Source: a bacterium
GTDB taxonomy: Bacteria; JAJRZV01
Length of the DNA stretch: 32,032 nt
Reading direction: 5' to 3'
Assembly (NCBI GenBank): GCA_024275095.1
Contig: JAJRZV010000108.1
Location: forward strand, 1 to 32,032
Of the stretch, positions 1 to 8,826 are shown piece after piece. A program made the position numbers and the translations under genes. A model generated the notes under the pieces. It worked only from the letters and a program-made list of their open reading frames with translations, had not been told where the DNA came from and searched no databases. Position 1 is the first letter of the stretch; each line of letters begins with the position of its first letter.

Positions 1-362
1 TATATGCGGTTATTTGACATCCCGAGTTGCCTGCGTACTGTATCCACGTCTTTCTCTGTATTGAGTATAAACACGGTATTCTCATCGCAACCTTCTTTTA
101 CAAGGGGCGACTGTATGAGAAAAGGGTCCACAACCACTACAAATTGAGGATCTTCCACGGGACCGTAAATGTAAATGGGTTCGTCAGAAATGCGGTTAAA
201 CGCCCTTACAGGTGCCCCGCGGCGTTCAGGCCCGAATTCGGGAAAGGCCTGAACATACTTGTTGCGGCTGATAAGAATTTCAGCCAGCATCTTGGCTGCA
301 GTAACGGTTCCCTGACCCGCTCTGCCGTGCCAGCGTACTCCGATGATTTTACCTTCCGCCAT
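1..362 (-). CDS. porG: 2-oxoacid:ferredoxin oxidoreductase gamma subunit (partial)
   Basis: The reverse strand from 362 reads MAEGKIIGVRWHGRAGQGTV and continues with AKMLAEIL and FPEFGPERRGAPVRAFNRIS. These are the hallmarks of the gamma subunit of pyruvate/2-oxoacid:ferredoxin oxidoreductases (the glycine-rich GRAGQG loop and the PEFGPERRGAPV segment). In the known family this subunit belongs to a cytoplasmic thiamine-diphosphate/iron-sulfur complex that oxidises a 2-oxoacid to acyl-CoA and reduces ferredoxin. The ATG at 362 is preceded by a strong ribosome site (GGAGGTGAAA). Only the first 120 codons are present; the rest lies beyond the left edge. It starts 45 bases after recR, so it may share that transcript. 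The 2-oxoacid specificity cannot be decided from this fragment. Confidence 0.9.
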   Translation of the reverse strand, partial: MAEGKIIGVRWHGRAGQGTVTAAKMLAEILISRNKYVQAFPEFGPERRGAPVRAFNRISDEPIYIYGPVEDPQFVVVVDPFLIQSPLVKEGCDENTVFILNTEKDVDTVRRQLGMSNNRI

Positions 363-407
363 TTTCACCTCCTTCGAAGAGGCTTTTATGCAGGTACCGT
401 CCGTTCA

Positions 408-1007
408 TCAAAGCTTCACCCGATACCTGAGTGCCTGTTCAAGAGTGCGTGGATCCACGTATCGAATGTGCGCTCCCAGAGGTATCCCGTGTGCAAGACG
501 TGTGACGGGAATCTTCCGTTTCTTCAACCGTTCTGCAAGGTAGATTGCAGTGGTTTCTCCCTCTACACTGGAGCCTGTTGCAATAATCACCTCGTTGACC
601 TTCCCTCTCTCCACACGCCTCAACAGTTCATCCATTTTAAGCTCCTCAGGACCAATCCCATCAATAGGGGAGATTGTCCCGTGAAGAACGTGATATTTTC
701 CCCGATAAATACCTGTATTTTCAATGTTCATCAACGATGCCACATCTTCTACCACACATATGACATTGCTGTCACGTTGAGAATCTGCACATATACTGCA
801 GAGATCACCCTCTGAAATATTAAAGCAGTCACGACACAAACCGACATGTTCTTTTACTTCCATCAGTGCCTGGCTGAGGTCCTGAACATAAGAATGAGGT
901 GCAGAAAGAAAGAAGAGTGCAAAGCGTCTGGCAGTTCCTTCTCCCACACCGGGTATATGCTTTAGAAGATTTACAAGATGCCGGAAGGGTCTGGGTTCCC
1001 GAGGCAT
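408..1007 (-). CDS. recR: Recombination mediator RecR
   Basis: This 199-residue protein has the length and layout of RecR: an N-terminal helix-hairpin-helix (HIPGVGEGTARRFA, residues 17-30), a four-cysteine zinc finger (C58, C61, C70, C73) and a Toprim domain (VICVVEDV, then GTISPIDGIGPEEL). RecR acts with RecF/RecO to load RecA on gapped DNA. The ATG overlaps the dnaX stop codon as TAATG, so the two are translationally coupled. The dnaX-recR pairing is widespread in bacteria and supports both calls. No truncation or odd residue is seen. Confidence 0.97.
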   Translation of the reverse strand: MPREPRPFRHLVNLLKHIPGVGEGTARRFALFFLSAPHSYVQDLSQALMEVKEHVGLCRDCFNISEGDLCSICADSQRDSNVICVVEDVASLMNIENTGIYRGKYHVLHGTISPIDGIGPEELKMDELLRRVERGKVNEVIIATGSSVEGETTAIYLAERLKKRKIPVTRLAHGIPLGAHIRYVDPRTLEQALRYRVKL

Positions 1008-2641
1008 TAAGCTCCGGCTCCGTCTTCGACCTTGTTTATGTTAATGACACGGGCCCCGAGGGAGGAAATGAACTTTTCAAGAACAGGGTCATTCAAAATT
1101 TTTGTTTCTGCATCTCGTGCATAATCAGACTTGCCTCGGGATGCCGACTTCAAAATCAAATCCACGTGATGTCCCAGCAATTCTTTTACACTATCTTCTA
1201 TGGCCCGAATGCGAGGAGCGTTAATTTCCTCGTCCAGAAGTGGACTGTCTTCCTTCAGTTTGATGGTGACAGTGCCTCCCTCAACAAGCACCTCCACAAC
1301 ATCCTTAGAAAGGAGTTCTGCTGTAACACGCGAGCGTTGAGAAAGAGAACCGATAATTTGACTTTCAAAATCACCCGGTGAAGGCCTGGTTGATACACTT
1401 TTTCCGGGACCAGCGGATTTCGGTTTCTCAGCCTTTTCTTTAGCGCTATCCTCTACACTACCTGTCAAGGGCTCATCGCCTCCTGCGGGGTTGTTCCGCT
1501 GCAAAGGAATACTTCCGGACGGATTTGCGGAGCGGAGCATTTCAACAACATCTGCTACTGATTGAAGACGCGGCAGGCGCGCAAGTTTCACGAGTCCTAC
1601 TTCGAGAGCGTAATCAGGTACGGGAGAGCGCTGAATATCCTCGAGAACACCGAGCATAACGCGGTATCTCGTTATAAAATCTTCTGCTGAGAGCTGTCCT
1701 ACAATCCGGGAAAACTCATCACTCCATACAGCGGCAGGTTTTCCACCTTCCCGCACAATAAGTGCATCCCTGAGTACTGCAAGGACATCTCTGGCAAGCC
1801 GGACCGCATCTACTCCCCTGTCAAGCACTGAACGGCATTGCTCGACCGCTTCCTTCGCCTTGCCATCCACCACAAATGACAAAATTTTCGTGACAGCTTC
1901 CGCCGGGGGGATGCCAAGCACCTTCTCCACATCCTCCCTCGAAACCCGTCCTCCAGAATAGGACGCCACCTGTTCGAAAAGACTCAGGGCATCACGAAGT
2001 GACCCACCTGCTTCCCGGACGATACTCTCGAGAGCACCCGGCTCCACATCAATGCCTTCTTTGGTGGTTACCTCCTGAAGCCTTTGCAATATAAGGGATG
2101 ACGGAATAGGCCTGAAGTCGAATCTGTGGCAGCGTGACATTACCGTATCAGGCACGCGGTGGGGCTCCGTGGTAGCAAAGATAAAAACAACGTGTGGAGG
2201 CGGCTCTTCGATTGTTTTGAGGAGTGCATTGAATGCGCTTCGGGACAACATGTGAAATTCGTCAATGATGACCACCCTGTAACGACCGCGTGCAGGTGAG
2301 TAACGAATCACTTCCTGAATCTCTCTCACGTTGTCCACCTGGGTATAGGATGCACCATCTATTTCCATAACATCCACACTGCTTCCTGTGTCAATTTCAC
2401 GGCATACAGGACACTTATTGCACGGTTCTCCCTCGTGCACATCAGGACAATTGAGGGACTTGGCCAGAATACGTGCAATGGTTGTTTTGCCTATTCCACG
2501 GGGTCCGGAAAACACGTATGCATGATGCGGACGCCCCAGACGAAGAGCGTTGCGAAGCGTCCGGGTTACGTGCTCCTGTCCAACCACTTCTGAAAAACGT
2601 GATGGACGGTACTTGCGTGCAAGGCCACGAAACTCCGCCAA
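1007..2641 (-). CDS. dnaX: DNA polymerase III subunit gamma/tau
   Basis: AAA+ clamp-loader ATPase of the replisome. Numbered from the TTG at 2641: Walker A GPRGIGKTT at 46-54, zinc-binding cysteines 65, 74, 77 and 80, Walker B VVIIDEFHML at 123-132 and the SRC sensor at 169-171. A low-complexity linker follows, then a C-terminal tau-like region. An earlier TTG at 2665 keeps the frame open and would add eight residues inside the mutase gene. I prefer 2641 because AGGGGTGAT lies just upstream and the protein then begins MAEFRGLARKYRPSRF, close to the normal DnaX start. I see no obvious slippery run for a shorter gamma form. The gene follows the mutase directly and is coupled to recR. Confidence 0.95.
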   Translation of the reverse strand: MAEFRGLARKYRPSRFSEVVGQEHVTRTLRNALRLGRPHHAYVFSGPRGIGKTTIARILAKSLNCPDVHEGEPCNKCPVCREIDTGSSVDVMEIDGASYTQVDNVREIQEVIRYSPARGRYRVVIIDEFHMLSRSAFNALLKTIEEPPPHVVFIFATTEPHRVPDTVMSRCHRFDFRPIPSSLILQRLQEVTTKEGIDVEPGALESIVREAGGSLRDALSLFEQVASYSGGRVSREDVEKVLGIPPAEAVTKILSFVVDGKAKEAVEQCRSVLDRGVDAVRLARDVLAVLRDALIVREGGKPAAVWSDEFSRIVGQLSAEDFITRYRVMLGVLEDIQRSPVPDYALEVGLVKLARLPRLQSVADVVEMLRSANPSGSIPLQRNNPAGGDEPLTGSVEDSAKEKAEKPKSAGPGKSVSTRPSPGDFESQIIGSLSQRSRVTAELLSKDVVEVLVEGGTVTIKLKEDSPLLDEEINAPRIRAIEDSVKELLGHHVDLILKSASRGKSDYARDAETKILNDPVLEKFISSLGARVININKVEDGAGA

Positions 2642-2645
2642 AATA

Positions 2646-4295
2646 TCACCCCTCGTACCTGCCAAAAACTTCCGCTAGTACAGTCACCATTTCACCAAGA
2701 GTACATCGTGCACGTACGCATTCCACCAGTGCAGGCATCAACTGTGCCCTGTCCGTGGCTCTCAAACGCAGTTCTTTAAGTGCTTTCTGTACGCGAGTTT
2801 TGTCCCGCTCCTTTCTGATGCGCTCAAGGCGCTGCTTTTGATCCTCTTCAACAGCAGGATCCACACGCAACAACTTTACACCTCCAACGAGGCCTTCGCT
2901 GAACATGTTGACGCCCACAACCACCCTTTCCTGTCTCTCCATTTCCAGCTGGGCTCGATAAGCGGATTCAGAAATTTCCTTCTGCATAAAACCTCTCTCC
3001 ACCGCAGCTAATGCCCCTCCCATCTCGTCAATACGTTTAATATAATCCCTCGCCCTGTTCTCAATTTCATCGGTAAGGGCTTCCAGCATGTACGAACCAC
3101 CAAGGGGGTCAACAGAAGACGTAATGCCTGTTTCGTATGCAAGAATTTGCTGGGTTCTGAGGGCAATCTTTACAGACTCCTCGGTGGGCAGGCTCAGTGC
3201 CTCATCATACGAATTGGTGTGAATAGACTGAGCACCACCAAGTGCTGCAGCAAGTGCTTGCACCGTGACGCGCACCACATTGTTCAGTGGTTCCTGTGCT
3301 GTGAGCTCACTCCCCGCTGTCTGGGCATGAAACCGCAGTTTCAAAGCATCACGGTCCTGAATATCAAAACGCTCCTTCAACAAGGTTGCCCACAGTCTGC
3401 GTGCTGCGCGGAATTTAGCGACTTCTTCCAATAGATTTGAACACGCATTGAAAAAGAAACTCACACGCCGTGCAATGCGGACCACATCCAGGCCTGCCTG
3501 CTGTGCCGCCTGCAGATACTGCAATCCATTGGAAAGCGTAAAAGCCACCTCCTGAACAGCGGTAGCTCCTGCTTCCCTGATGTGGTACCCGGAAACGCTG
3601 ATGGTATTGAAACGGGGTACATTTTCAGCAGCGTAACGCATAAGGTCAACAATAAGATAAAGCGAAGGCTCAGGAGGATATATGTACGTGCCCCTGGCCA
3701 CATATTCTTTCAATATGTCATTCTGGACCGTTCCGCGAAGTTGTTCCTGCTTCACCCCTGATTCTTCGGCAGTTACAATGTACATGGCCAAAAGGATGTT
3801 GGCAGTCGCATTGATCGTCATGGAAGTCGACACGCGCGCAAGGTCAATACCGCTGAAAAGCCTCTTCACATCTTCCACACTGTCAACCGCAACACCCACG
3901 CGCCCCACTTCACCGTGGGCTACGGGATGGTCTGAGTCGTAACCCATCTGGGTGGGAAGGTCAAAGGCCACCGAAAGCCCTGTCTGACCCCTTTCAAGTA
4001 AAAATCTGAAACGTTTGTTGGTGTCCTCGGCCGTGCCGAAACCTGCATACTGCCGCATTGTCCATATACGACCCCGATACATGGTTGGTTGAACACCGCG
4101 TGTGAATGGGAATTCACCAGGAAACCCCAGCTTCGAAAGATACTGGAAATCCTTAAGATGAAGCGGCGTGTATAAACGTTCTATCTCCACTCCCGAAGGT
4201 GTTTTGAACTCTTCCTGTCGTTCCGGCTTTTTCTCCAGTAGAGGTTCAAGAATCTCTTTTTCCCAGCGTTCCTGCGCCTCTTTCAGGTCCTTCAC
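2646..4295 (-). CDS. Methylmalonyl-CoA mutase large subunit, catalytic domain
   Basis: The 549-residue protein shows the signature of the catalytic (alpha) subunit of methylmalonyl-CoA mutase: TRGVQPTMYRGRIWTMRQYAGF, followed by AFDLPTQMGYDSDHP and STSMTINATA. The enzyme interconverts methylmalonyl-CoA and succinyl-CoA with adenosylcobalamin. It stops after the TIM-barrel part and has no C-terminal cobalamin-binding domain, so the B12 domain must be a separate gene, as in the split mutases known from archaea and many thermophiles. That gene is not in the window. The start is GTG, overlapping the stop of the biotin-carrier gene (GTGA), with GAGGTG upstream. It follows a biotin-dependent acyl-CoA carboxylase, so the pair probably turns propionyl-CoA into succinyl-CoA. 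A close relative such as isobutyryl-CoA mutase is possible but the context favours methylmalonyl-CoA. Confidence 0.93.
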   Translation of the reverse strand: MKDLKEAQERWEKEILEPLLEKKPERQEEFKTPSGVEIERLYTPLHLKDFQYLSKLGFPGEFPFTRGVQPTMYRGRIWTMRQYAGFGTAEDTNKRFRFLLERGQTGLSVAFDLPTQMGYDSDHPVAHGEVGRVGVAVDSVEDVKRLFSGIDLARVSTSMTINATANILLAMYIVTAEESGVKQEQLRGTVQNDILKEYVARGTYIYPPEPSLYLIVDLMRYAAENVPRFNTISVSGYHIREAGATAVQEVAFTLSNGLQYLQAAQQAGLDVVRIARRVSFFFNACSNLLEEVAKFRAARRLWATLLKERFDIQDRDALKLRFHAQTAGSELTAQEPLNNVVRVTVQALAAALGGAQSIHTNSYDEALSLPTEESVKIALRTQQILAYETGITSSVDPLGGSYMLEALTDEIENRARDYIKRIDEMGGALAAVERGFMQKEISESAYRAQLEMERQERVVVGVNMFSEGLVGGVKLLRVDPAVEEDQKQRLERIRKERDKTRVQKALKELRLRATDRAQLMPALVECVRARCTLGEMVTVLAEVFGRYEG

Positions 4296-4807
4296 GCCTT
4301 CACCTCGATTTCAACAAGTTCCACCCGTCCTTCCACCCGGTCGTTCTCTTTTACATATACCTTTTTAACAACACCACGCGCGGGAGACCGAATTTCATTC
4401 TCCATCTTCATGGCTTCAAGTGTAAGCAAGACACTGTTCTTTTCCACCTTATCTCCCTCTTTAACCATAAGCCGAACGATACGGCCCGGCATGGGTGAGC
4501 GTACAACTCTGTGGGCACCACCGGCTTCGCCTGCACTTTGCTGGATACTGGCTGAAGGAACACGCGTAAAACGCAGTTCCCACCGCTTCGCACCTGATGT
4601 AACAACTGCTTCATCACCACTCCTTCGCATATAAAATCGAACGGCATTACCATTAACGTTGGCAATGAAAAATCCTCCGCCAAGGTCCCTGATGTTCACA
4701 CGATATTCATTTTCACCCACCTTAATGGTGTATTCTCCGGGTCCACTCTCATTTACATAAAGACCTATTTCCTGTTCTTCTCGGGATATATACAGTGGTT
4801 TTCCCAT
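4292..4807 (-). CDS. Biotin carboxyl carrier protein of acyl-CoA carboxylase
   Basis: The last 70 or so of 171 residues form a biotinyl/lipoyl domain: SPMPGRIVRLMVKEGDKVEKN, then EAMKMENEI with K134 as the expected biotinylated lysine. The first 100 residues are a linker/BT-type region seen in carriers of propionyl-CoA carboxylases and related decarboxylases. The protein shuttles carboxybiotin between the biotin carboxylase and the carboxyltransferase encoded just upstream. The ATG at 4807 has AAGGAAG ahead of it and lies four bases after the biotin carboxylase stop; its own stop overlaps the mutase start. This is one operon with the carboxylase. Confidence 0.92.
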   Translation of the reverse strand: MGKPLYISREEQEIGLYVNESGPGEYTIKVGENEYRVNIRDLGGGFFIANVNGNAVRFYMRRSGDEAVVTSGAKRWELRFTRVPSASIQQSAGEAGGAHRVVRSPMPGRIVRLMVKEGDKVEKNSVLLTLEAMKMENEIRSPARGVVKKVYVKENDRVEGRVELVEIEVKA

Positions 4808-4811
4808 GGCT

Positions 4812-5303
4812 TCACACTTCCTTTCGGCGTTTCAACGAATGCCATCTCCCCTTCAAGCGCCACACGGAATTCTCCGACATGGTAAAAAGCGGGGAATGAT
4901 GCTTTACAAGTTCTGTATATGCAGCGGCCACAGCAACCGCTTCCTCCGGGCTGATCTCCTCTTCTTCAGTCTGGAAACCTTCAGCAAGAGAAGTATGAAC
5001 CCGACCTTCTACAAAATCGGGATTGGCCAGGAGCCAGAGGTGAAACGGCAGGGTTGTATAAATACCGGCAACTTCCAGCTCTTCCAGGGCTCTTTTTGCA
5101 CGCCGAATCACGTGACGGCGATCTTTTCCGTGAATAATAATCTTGAGAACAAGAGGGTCGTACTCCATGGGTACCACCCCGCCCTCCTCCACTCCGGAGT
5201 CAACACGAATTCCAGGACCTGCAGGTACTCTTAAGTGTGTGATCACTCCAGGCGTGGGCACGAAACCATTGAAAGGATCCTCGGCATTAATTCGGAATTC
5301 CAT
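4812..5303 (-). CDS. accC: Biotin carboxylase, C-terminal part (after in-frame TAG)
   Basis: This segment begins MEFRINAEDPFNGFVPTPG, which is the conserved start of the biotin carboxylase C-terminal domain (EFRINAEDP), not the start of a natural protein. It is in the same reading frame as the segment at 5340-6320. Between them lie one TAG (5342-5340) and 12 sense codons. Read through the TAG, the product is about 502 residues, normal for a long biotin carboxylase subunit, and the spacing from the ATP-grasp core to RINAEDP looks normal. The ATG at 5303 has no convincing ribosome site, so separate translation is doubtful. The end is coupled to the biotin-carrier gene. Nonsense mutation, base-call error or readthrough remain open. 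Confidence 0.85.
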   Translation of the reverse strand: MEFRINAEDPFNGFVPTPGVITHLRVPAGPGIRVDSGVEEGGVVPMEYDPLVLKIIIHGKDRRHVIRRAKRALEELEVAGIYTTLPFHLWLLANPDFVEGRVHTSLAEGFQTEEEEISPEEAVAVAAAYTELVKHHSPLFTMSENSVWRLKGRWHSLKRRKEV

Positions 5304-5339
5304 TGCTGCACCCCGGGGACGAGCCGGCCGAAGGTCTTG

Positions 5340-6320
5340 CTACAGCTGTTGTCCCTCTTCTACGTCCACCTGGAGAGCCACGAGGTCAACTCCCGTAACC
5401 TCTTCTGTAATGGGATGCTCGACCTGCAAACGTGCATTAACCTCCATGAAATAATAATGCTCTCCGCTACTGTCCACAAGGAACTCCACCGTGCCTGCTC
5501 CAGTGTACCCGCAGGCTCTGGCGATTTTTACGGCCGAATTCCACATGCCTTCACGCACCTTATCATTCAGGAGAGGAGCAGGCGTCTCTTCCACCAGTTT
5601 CTGGTGACGCCGTTGTACAGAACAATCCCTTTCAAACAGGTGTACGACATTACCATGATGATCAGCGATAATCTGAACCTCCACGTGCCGGGGATTAATC
5701 ACTGCCTTTTCAACATAAAGGCTCCCGTCACCAAACGCCTGCGTCGCCTCAGAAGACGCGGTACGAAATGCCTCTACAAAATCTTCTTCCTTTTGTACAA
5801 GTCTCATGCCTTTACCACCGCCACCGGCCTTCGCCTTGATCATCACGGGGAAACCCACCTTTCGTGCAATCTCCAGACCGTCTTCAGGAGTCGGCACCGT
5901 ACCCTCACTTCCAGGTACAACAGGAATTCCATTCTTAACAGCAGTTTCACGTGCAAGAGCCTTATCCCCCAGCAGTTCCATCGCCTCGGGAGGAGGCCCG
6001 ATAAATATGAGCCCGTTATCCTCGACCAGACGCGCAAAAGTAGAATTCTCGGCCAGGAAACCATATCCCGGATGAACCGCCTGGGCTCCCGCCTTTCTGG
6101 CAATATCCACCAGCAGCTCCATGTTGAGATAGGTTTCTCCCGGGAGCCGGCCCGGCAGGTGATAACTCTCGTCCGCCATTCTCACATAGGGTTGAAACCG
6201 ATCCACATCAGAATAAACCGCCACACTCGCAATCCCGTTTTCGCGAAGAGTACGTATCACCCGAACCGCGATTTCGCCGCGATTGGCTATGAGAACTTTG
6301 TTAATTCGCCTCTTCTTCAT
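5340..6320 (-). CDS. accC: Biotin carboxylase, N-terminal and ATP-grasp part (ends at in-frame TAG)
   Basis: The product starts [25 protein letters not shown] and carries [10 protein letters not shown], the ATP-grasp loop [17 protein letters not shown] and [11 protein letters not shown], and [18 protein letters not shown] with the expected catalytic residues. It carboxylates biotin on the carrier protein using ATP and bicarbonate. It ends at residue 326 with a TAG exactly where intact homologues continue into the C-terminal domain, which is encoded downstream in the same frame (4812-5303). The start overlaps the carboxyltransferase stop (ATGA). The complete enzyme would supply the ATP-driven half reaction of propionyl-CoA carboxylation. 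Without readthrough the C-terminal domain, needed for the active site and dimer, is missing. Confidence 0.93.
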   Translation of the reverse strand: MKKRRINKVLIANRGEIAVRVIRTLRENGIASVAVYSDVDRFQPYVRMADESYHLPGRLPGETYLNMELLVDIARKAGAQAVHPGYGFLAENSTFARLVEDNGLIFIGPPPEAMELLGDKALARETAVKNGIPVVPGSEGTVPTPEDGLEIARKVGFPVMIKAKAGGGGKGMRLVQKEEDFVEAFRTASSEATQAFGDGSLYVEKAVINPRHVEVQIIADHHGNVVHLFERDCSVQRRHQKLVEETPAPLLNDKVREGMWNSAVKIARACGYTGAGTVEFLVDSSGEHYYFMEVNARLQVEHPITEEVTGVDLVALQVDVEEGQQL

Positions 6321-7858
6321 AGTGGAATATTCCCGTGCTTCTTCGGTGGGTTTTCATCTCTCTTATCCTTGAGCATCTCCAGTGACTGGATGATACGCAC
6401 CCGCGTGAGGGACGGACGAATGACCTCATCAACATAACCCAGTTCCGCTGCCTTCCAGGGATTGGCAAATGTCTCACGGTACTGGGCCACGAGTTTTTGA
6501 CGGGTTGCTTCAGGGTCCTCAGCTTCCTGAATTTCGTTCCTGAAAATGATATTGACTGCACCTTCCGGCCCCATCACTGCAATTTCAGCGGTGGGATAGG
6601 CAAGATTAACATCTCCTCTGATGTGCTTGCTGCTCATTACGTCATACGCTCCACCATAGGCCTTTCGGGTGATAATGGTAATTTTGGGCACTGTAGCCTC
6701 GCAAAATGCGTACAGGAGCTTCGCACCGTGTCTGATAATTCCTCCGTATTCCTGCTCTGTCCCGGGGAGGAAGCCGGGCACATCCACGAAGGTCACAATG
6801 GGAATATTAAACGCGTCACAGAACCTGACAAAACGAGCTCCTTTAACAGAAGCGTTTATATCGAGGCATCCTGCAAGCACTGCAGGCTGGTTTGCCACGA
6901 TACCCACCACACGCCCGTTAAAACGAGCAAATCCCACAACGATATTCTGAGCATAATCTGCATGGACCTCCATAAAAGAATCCCTGTCCACTACCGTTAT
7001 GATAAGGTCCTTTATATCATAGGGTTTCTCCGGGTCTTCGGGTATAAGCCGATCCAGTTCTTCGTTTTCACGCCAGGGATCATCATCTGTCTCCTGCACG
7101 GGTGGATCCTCTGCATTATTTGAAGGCAGGTAAGAAATAAGCCTTCTAATCTGCATGAGGCACTCATAATCATTCGGTGCTGTAAAATGAGCCACACCGC
7201 TTACACTCGCGTGGGTCCGTGCTCCCCCGAGTTCCTCCTTTGTCACTTCCTCGTGAGTTACCGTTTTAATCACATCCGGTCCTGTGACGAACATGTAACT
7301 CGTGCCTTCCACCATAAATATAAAGTCGGTAATGGCCGGCGAATATACAGCCCCGCCCGCACACGGCCCCATGATCGCGGAAATCTGGGGAATTACTCCA
7401 CTGCACAGAGTGTTACGTAAAAATATATCCGCATATCCGGCCAGTGAAACCACTCCTTCCTGGATGCGCGCTCCTCCAGAGTCATTGAGACCGATAACAG
7501 GCGCACCAACCTTGGCTGCCAGGTCCATGATTTTACAAATCTTCTTAGCGTACGCGCCCGAAAGCGAGCCTCCAAAAACGGTAAAATCCTGGGAAAACAC
7601 GAACACAAGTCTTCCATCAATGGTTCCGTATCCTGTAACGACTCCGTCACCGGGTATCTTCCGCTTCTCCATTCCGAAATCCGTACACTGGTGCACCACG
7701 AACTTGTCGGTCTCAACAAAACTCCCCTCGTCCAGTAAAACGTGCACCCGCTCACGTGCTGTGAGCTTCCCAGCCTTGTGCTGACGCTCAATGCGTGCTT
7801 TGCCCCCTGCCTCTTCAGCCAGCCGATTCAACTCCTCAAGACGTTTAAACTGGTCCAT
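6317..7858 (-). CDS. Acyl-CoA carboxylase carboxyltransferase subunit (propionyl-CoA carboxylase beta-like)
   Basis: The product is a crotonase-fold carboxyltransferase of the PccB/MmdA type: [42 protein letters not shown] and [24 protein letters not shown], then [13 protein letters not shown]. It transfers the carboxyl group from biotin to an acyl-CoA, most likely propionyl-CoA given the mutase in the same operon. I start at the ATG at 7858 ([10 protein letters not shown]), with AGGAGG about eight bases upstream, rather than the in-frame TTG at 7864. The gene overlaps the biotin carboxylase by four bases. As first gene of the operon it has a long free region upstream. An MmdA role in a sodium-pumping decarboxylase is less likely because an ATP-dependent biotin carboxylase is present. 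Confidence 0.93.
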   Translation of the reverse strand: MDQFKRLEELNRLAEEAGGKARIERQHKAGKLTARERVHVLLDEGSFVETDKFVVHQCTDFGMEKRKIPGDGVVTGYGTIDGRLVFVFSQDFTVFGGSLSGAYAKKICKIMDLAAKVGAPVIGLNDSGGARIQEGVVSLAGYADIFLRNTLCSGVIPQISAIMGPCAGGAVYSPAITDFIFMVEGTSYMFVTGPDVIKTVTHEEVTKEELGGARTHASVSGVAHFTAPNDYECLMQIRRLISYLPSNNAEDPPVQETDDDPWRENEELDRLIPEDPEKPYDIKDLIITVVDRDSFMEVHADYAQNIVVGFARFNGRVVGIVANQPAVLAGCLDINASVKGARFVRFCDAFNIPIVTFVDVPGFLPGTEQEYGGIIRHGAKLLYAFCEATVPKITIITRKAYGGAYDVMSSKHIRGDVNLAYPTAEIAVMGPEGAVNIIFRNEIQEAEDPEATRQKLVAQYRETFANPWKAAELGYVDEVIRPSLTRVRIIQSLEMLKDKRDENPPKKHGNIPL

Positions 7859-8333
7859 CTCCAACCTCCTCTCCGGGGTCAGGTCTCAACATTTGACATT
7901 CCTGACAAGCCATCTCCAATCTCCTTCACTGCCGGAACCCGATAAGAAATACCACAGGCTCCCTGCCAGGTCAAAAAATAGGTGAATGACATTCCAGCCA
8001 GGGTACTTCCGTCCAGATTTCGATAAGCAGAGGAACACAGCAAGCACATCCGCTCGCCAAGAGTACAGTCGAAGCAACCAAAATCTGTGTTAATCAACGG
8101 GATTTTTCTCTTCTTTTGTGCTTCATTTTCGCCCCTCTCCAGAGATTTGTCCAAAATCAGGCGCAACAACATGGGAGGATGTGGTCATACATGCACTGGA
8201 AGGCCAGGCAACAATTCGTCACCCCATTGAAAACAAACACCACAAACCAGGAGTTCTCCACATAAATTTTATCCACGGCTGTATTTTATGCCATGTCAAG
8301 AATCCACACCACAGCAAGCATGTTGAACCTTTT
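7859..8333. other. Intergenic stretch upstream of the carboxylase operon
   Basis: No gene can be supported in these 475 bases. A 97-codon frame on the minus strand (8172-7879) contains a cysteine-rich piece (CFDCTLGERMCLLC) but has no ribosome site and no family I recognise. On the minus strand TTGACA lies at 8299-8294, but no good -10 box stands at the right distance. The stretch probably contains the promoter of the carboxylase operon. Confidence 0.4.
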
Positions 8334-8759
8334 TCAAACATCAGCGCTATCAGCAAACGTCACTCTCAGCCATTCCCTAATTTCATCTCTGACCTTTCTG
8401 AAGCGAACGAGTTTTTCCTCCTGTGGTCCATTAAATGCGGAGGGGTCTTCAAAACTTCTGTGTAAATACTTTTTCCCTTTTGGAAAAAAAGGACAGGCCT
8501 CTTTTGCGTGATTGCAAACCGTAACAACGTAGTCAAACTCTTCTTCAGCGAATTCGGCGATACTTTTTGATCTATGACGCGATATATCAACTCCAATTTC
8601 TCTCATTACCTCAATAGCGCAGGGATCGACCTCCGACGGTGCTGTCCCTGCACTCCAGACTTTGTAAATACTGCCGTATAAATGTCTGAGCAATCCTTCA
8701 GCGATCTGTGACCGCGCCGAATTATGCGTACACAGGAACAGAACTTTCTTCTTTTCCAC
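8334..8759 (-). CDS. arsC: Arsenate reductase, thioredoxin-coupled (low-molecular-weight phosphatase fold)
   Basis: The 141-residue protein has the P-loop CTHNSARSQ with nucleophile C10 and the redox pair C82 and C89 (VTVCNHAKEACPFFP). These positions match the thioredoxin-dependent arsenate reductase of the staphylococcal pI258 type, which reduces arsenate to arsenite through a C10-C82-C89 disulfide relay. EDPSAFNG carries the general-acid aspartate of the family. The start is GTG, with AGGGGG five bases upstream. No arsenite pump or ArsR regulator is adjacent, so it stands alone here. A plain tyrosine phosphatase is unlikely because the two extra cysteines are present. Confidence 0.92.
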   Translation of the reverse strand: MEKKKVLFLCTHNSARSQIAEGLLRHLYGSIYKVWSAGTAPSEVDPCAIEVMREIGVDISRHRSKSIAEFAEEEFDYVVTVCNHAKEACPFFPKGKKYLHRSFEDPSAFNGPQEEKLVRFRKVRDEIREWLRVTFADSADV

Positions 8760-8826
8760 CTAAACCCCCTGGAGCTAGGTTGAAAAAATTAAACAGAACA
8801 CTCTCACTCCAAATCGGGAATAAAAT

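Noticed and set aside
27-815. Long plus-strand open frame (262 codons)
   Set aside because: It is antisense to porG and recR, whose motifs are clear; its own protein has no recognisable domain.
1007-2641. Programmed frameshift site in dnaX
   Set aside because: No A-rich slippery heptamer with a following hairpin was found.
5235-6437. 400-codon plus-strand open frame
   Set aside because: It lies opposite the biotin carboxylase gene, shows no family features, and is best explained by the antisense of a codon-biased gene.
8294-8299. TTGACA as promoter of the carboxylase operon
   Set aside because: No acceptable -10 box at 16-18 bases; the best candidate (TGGATA) matches only two positions.
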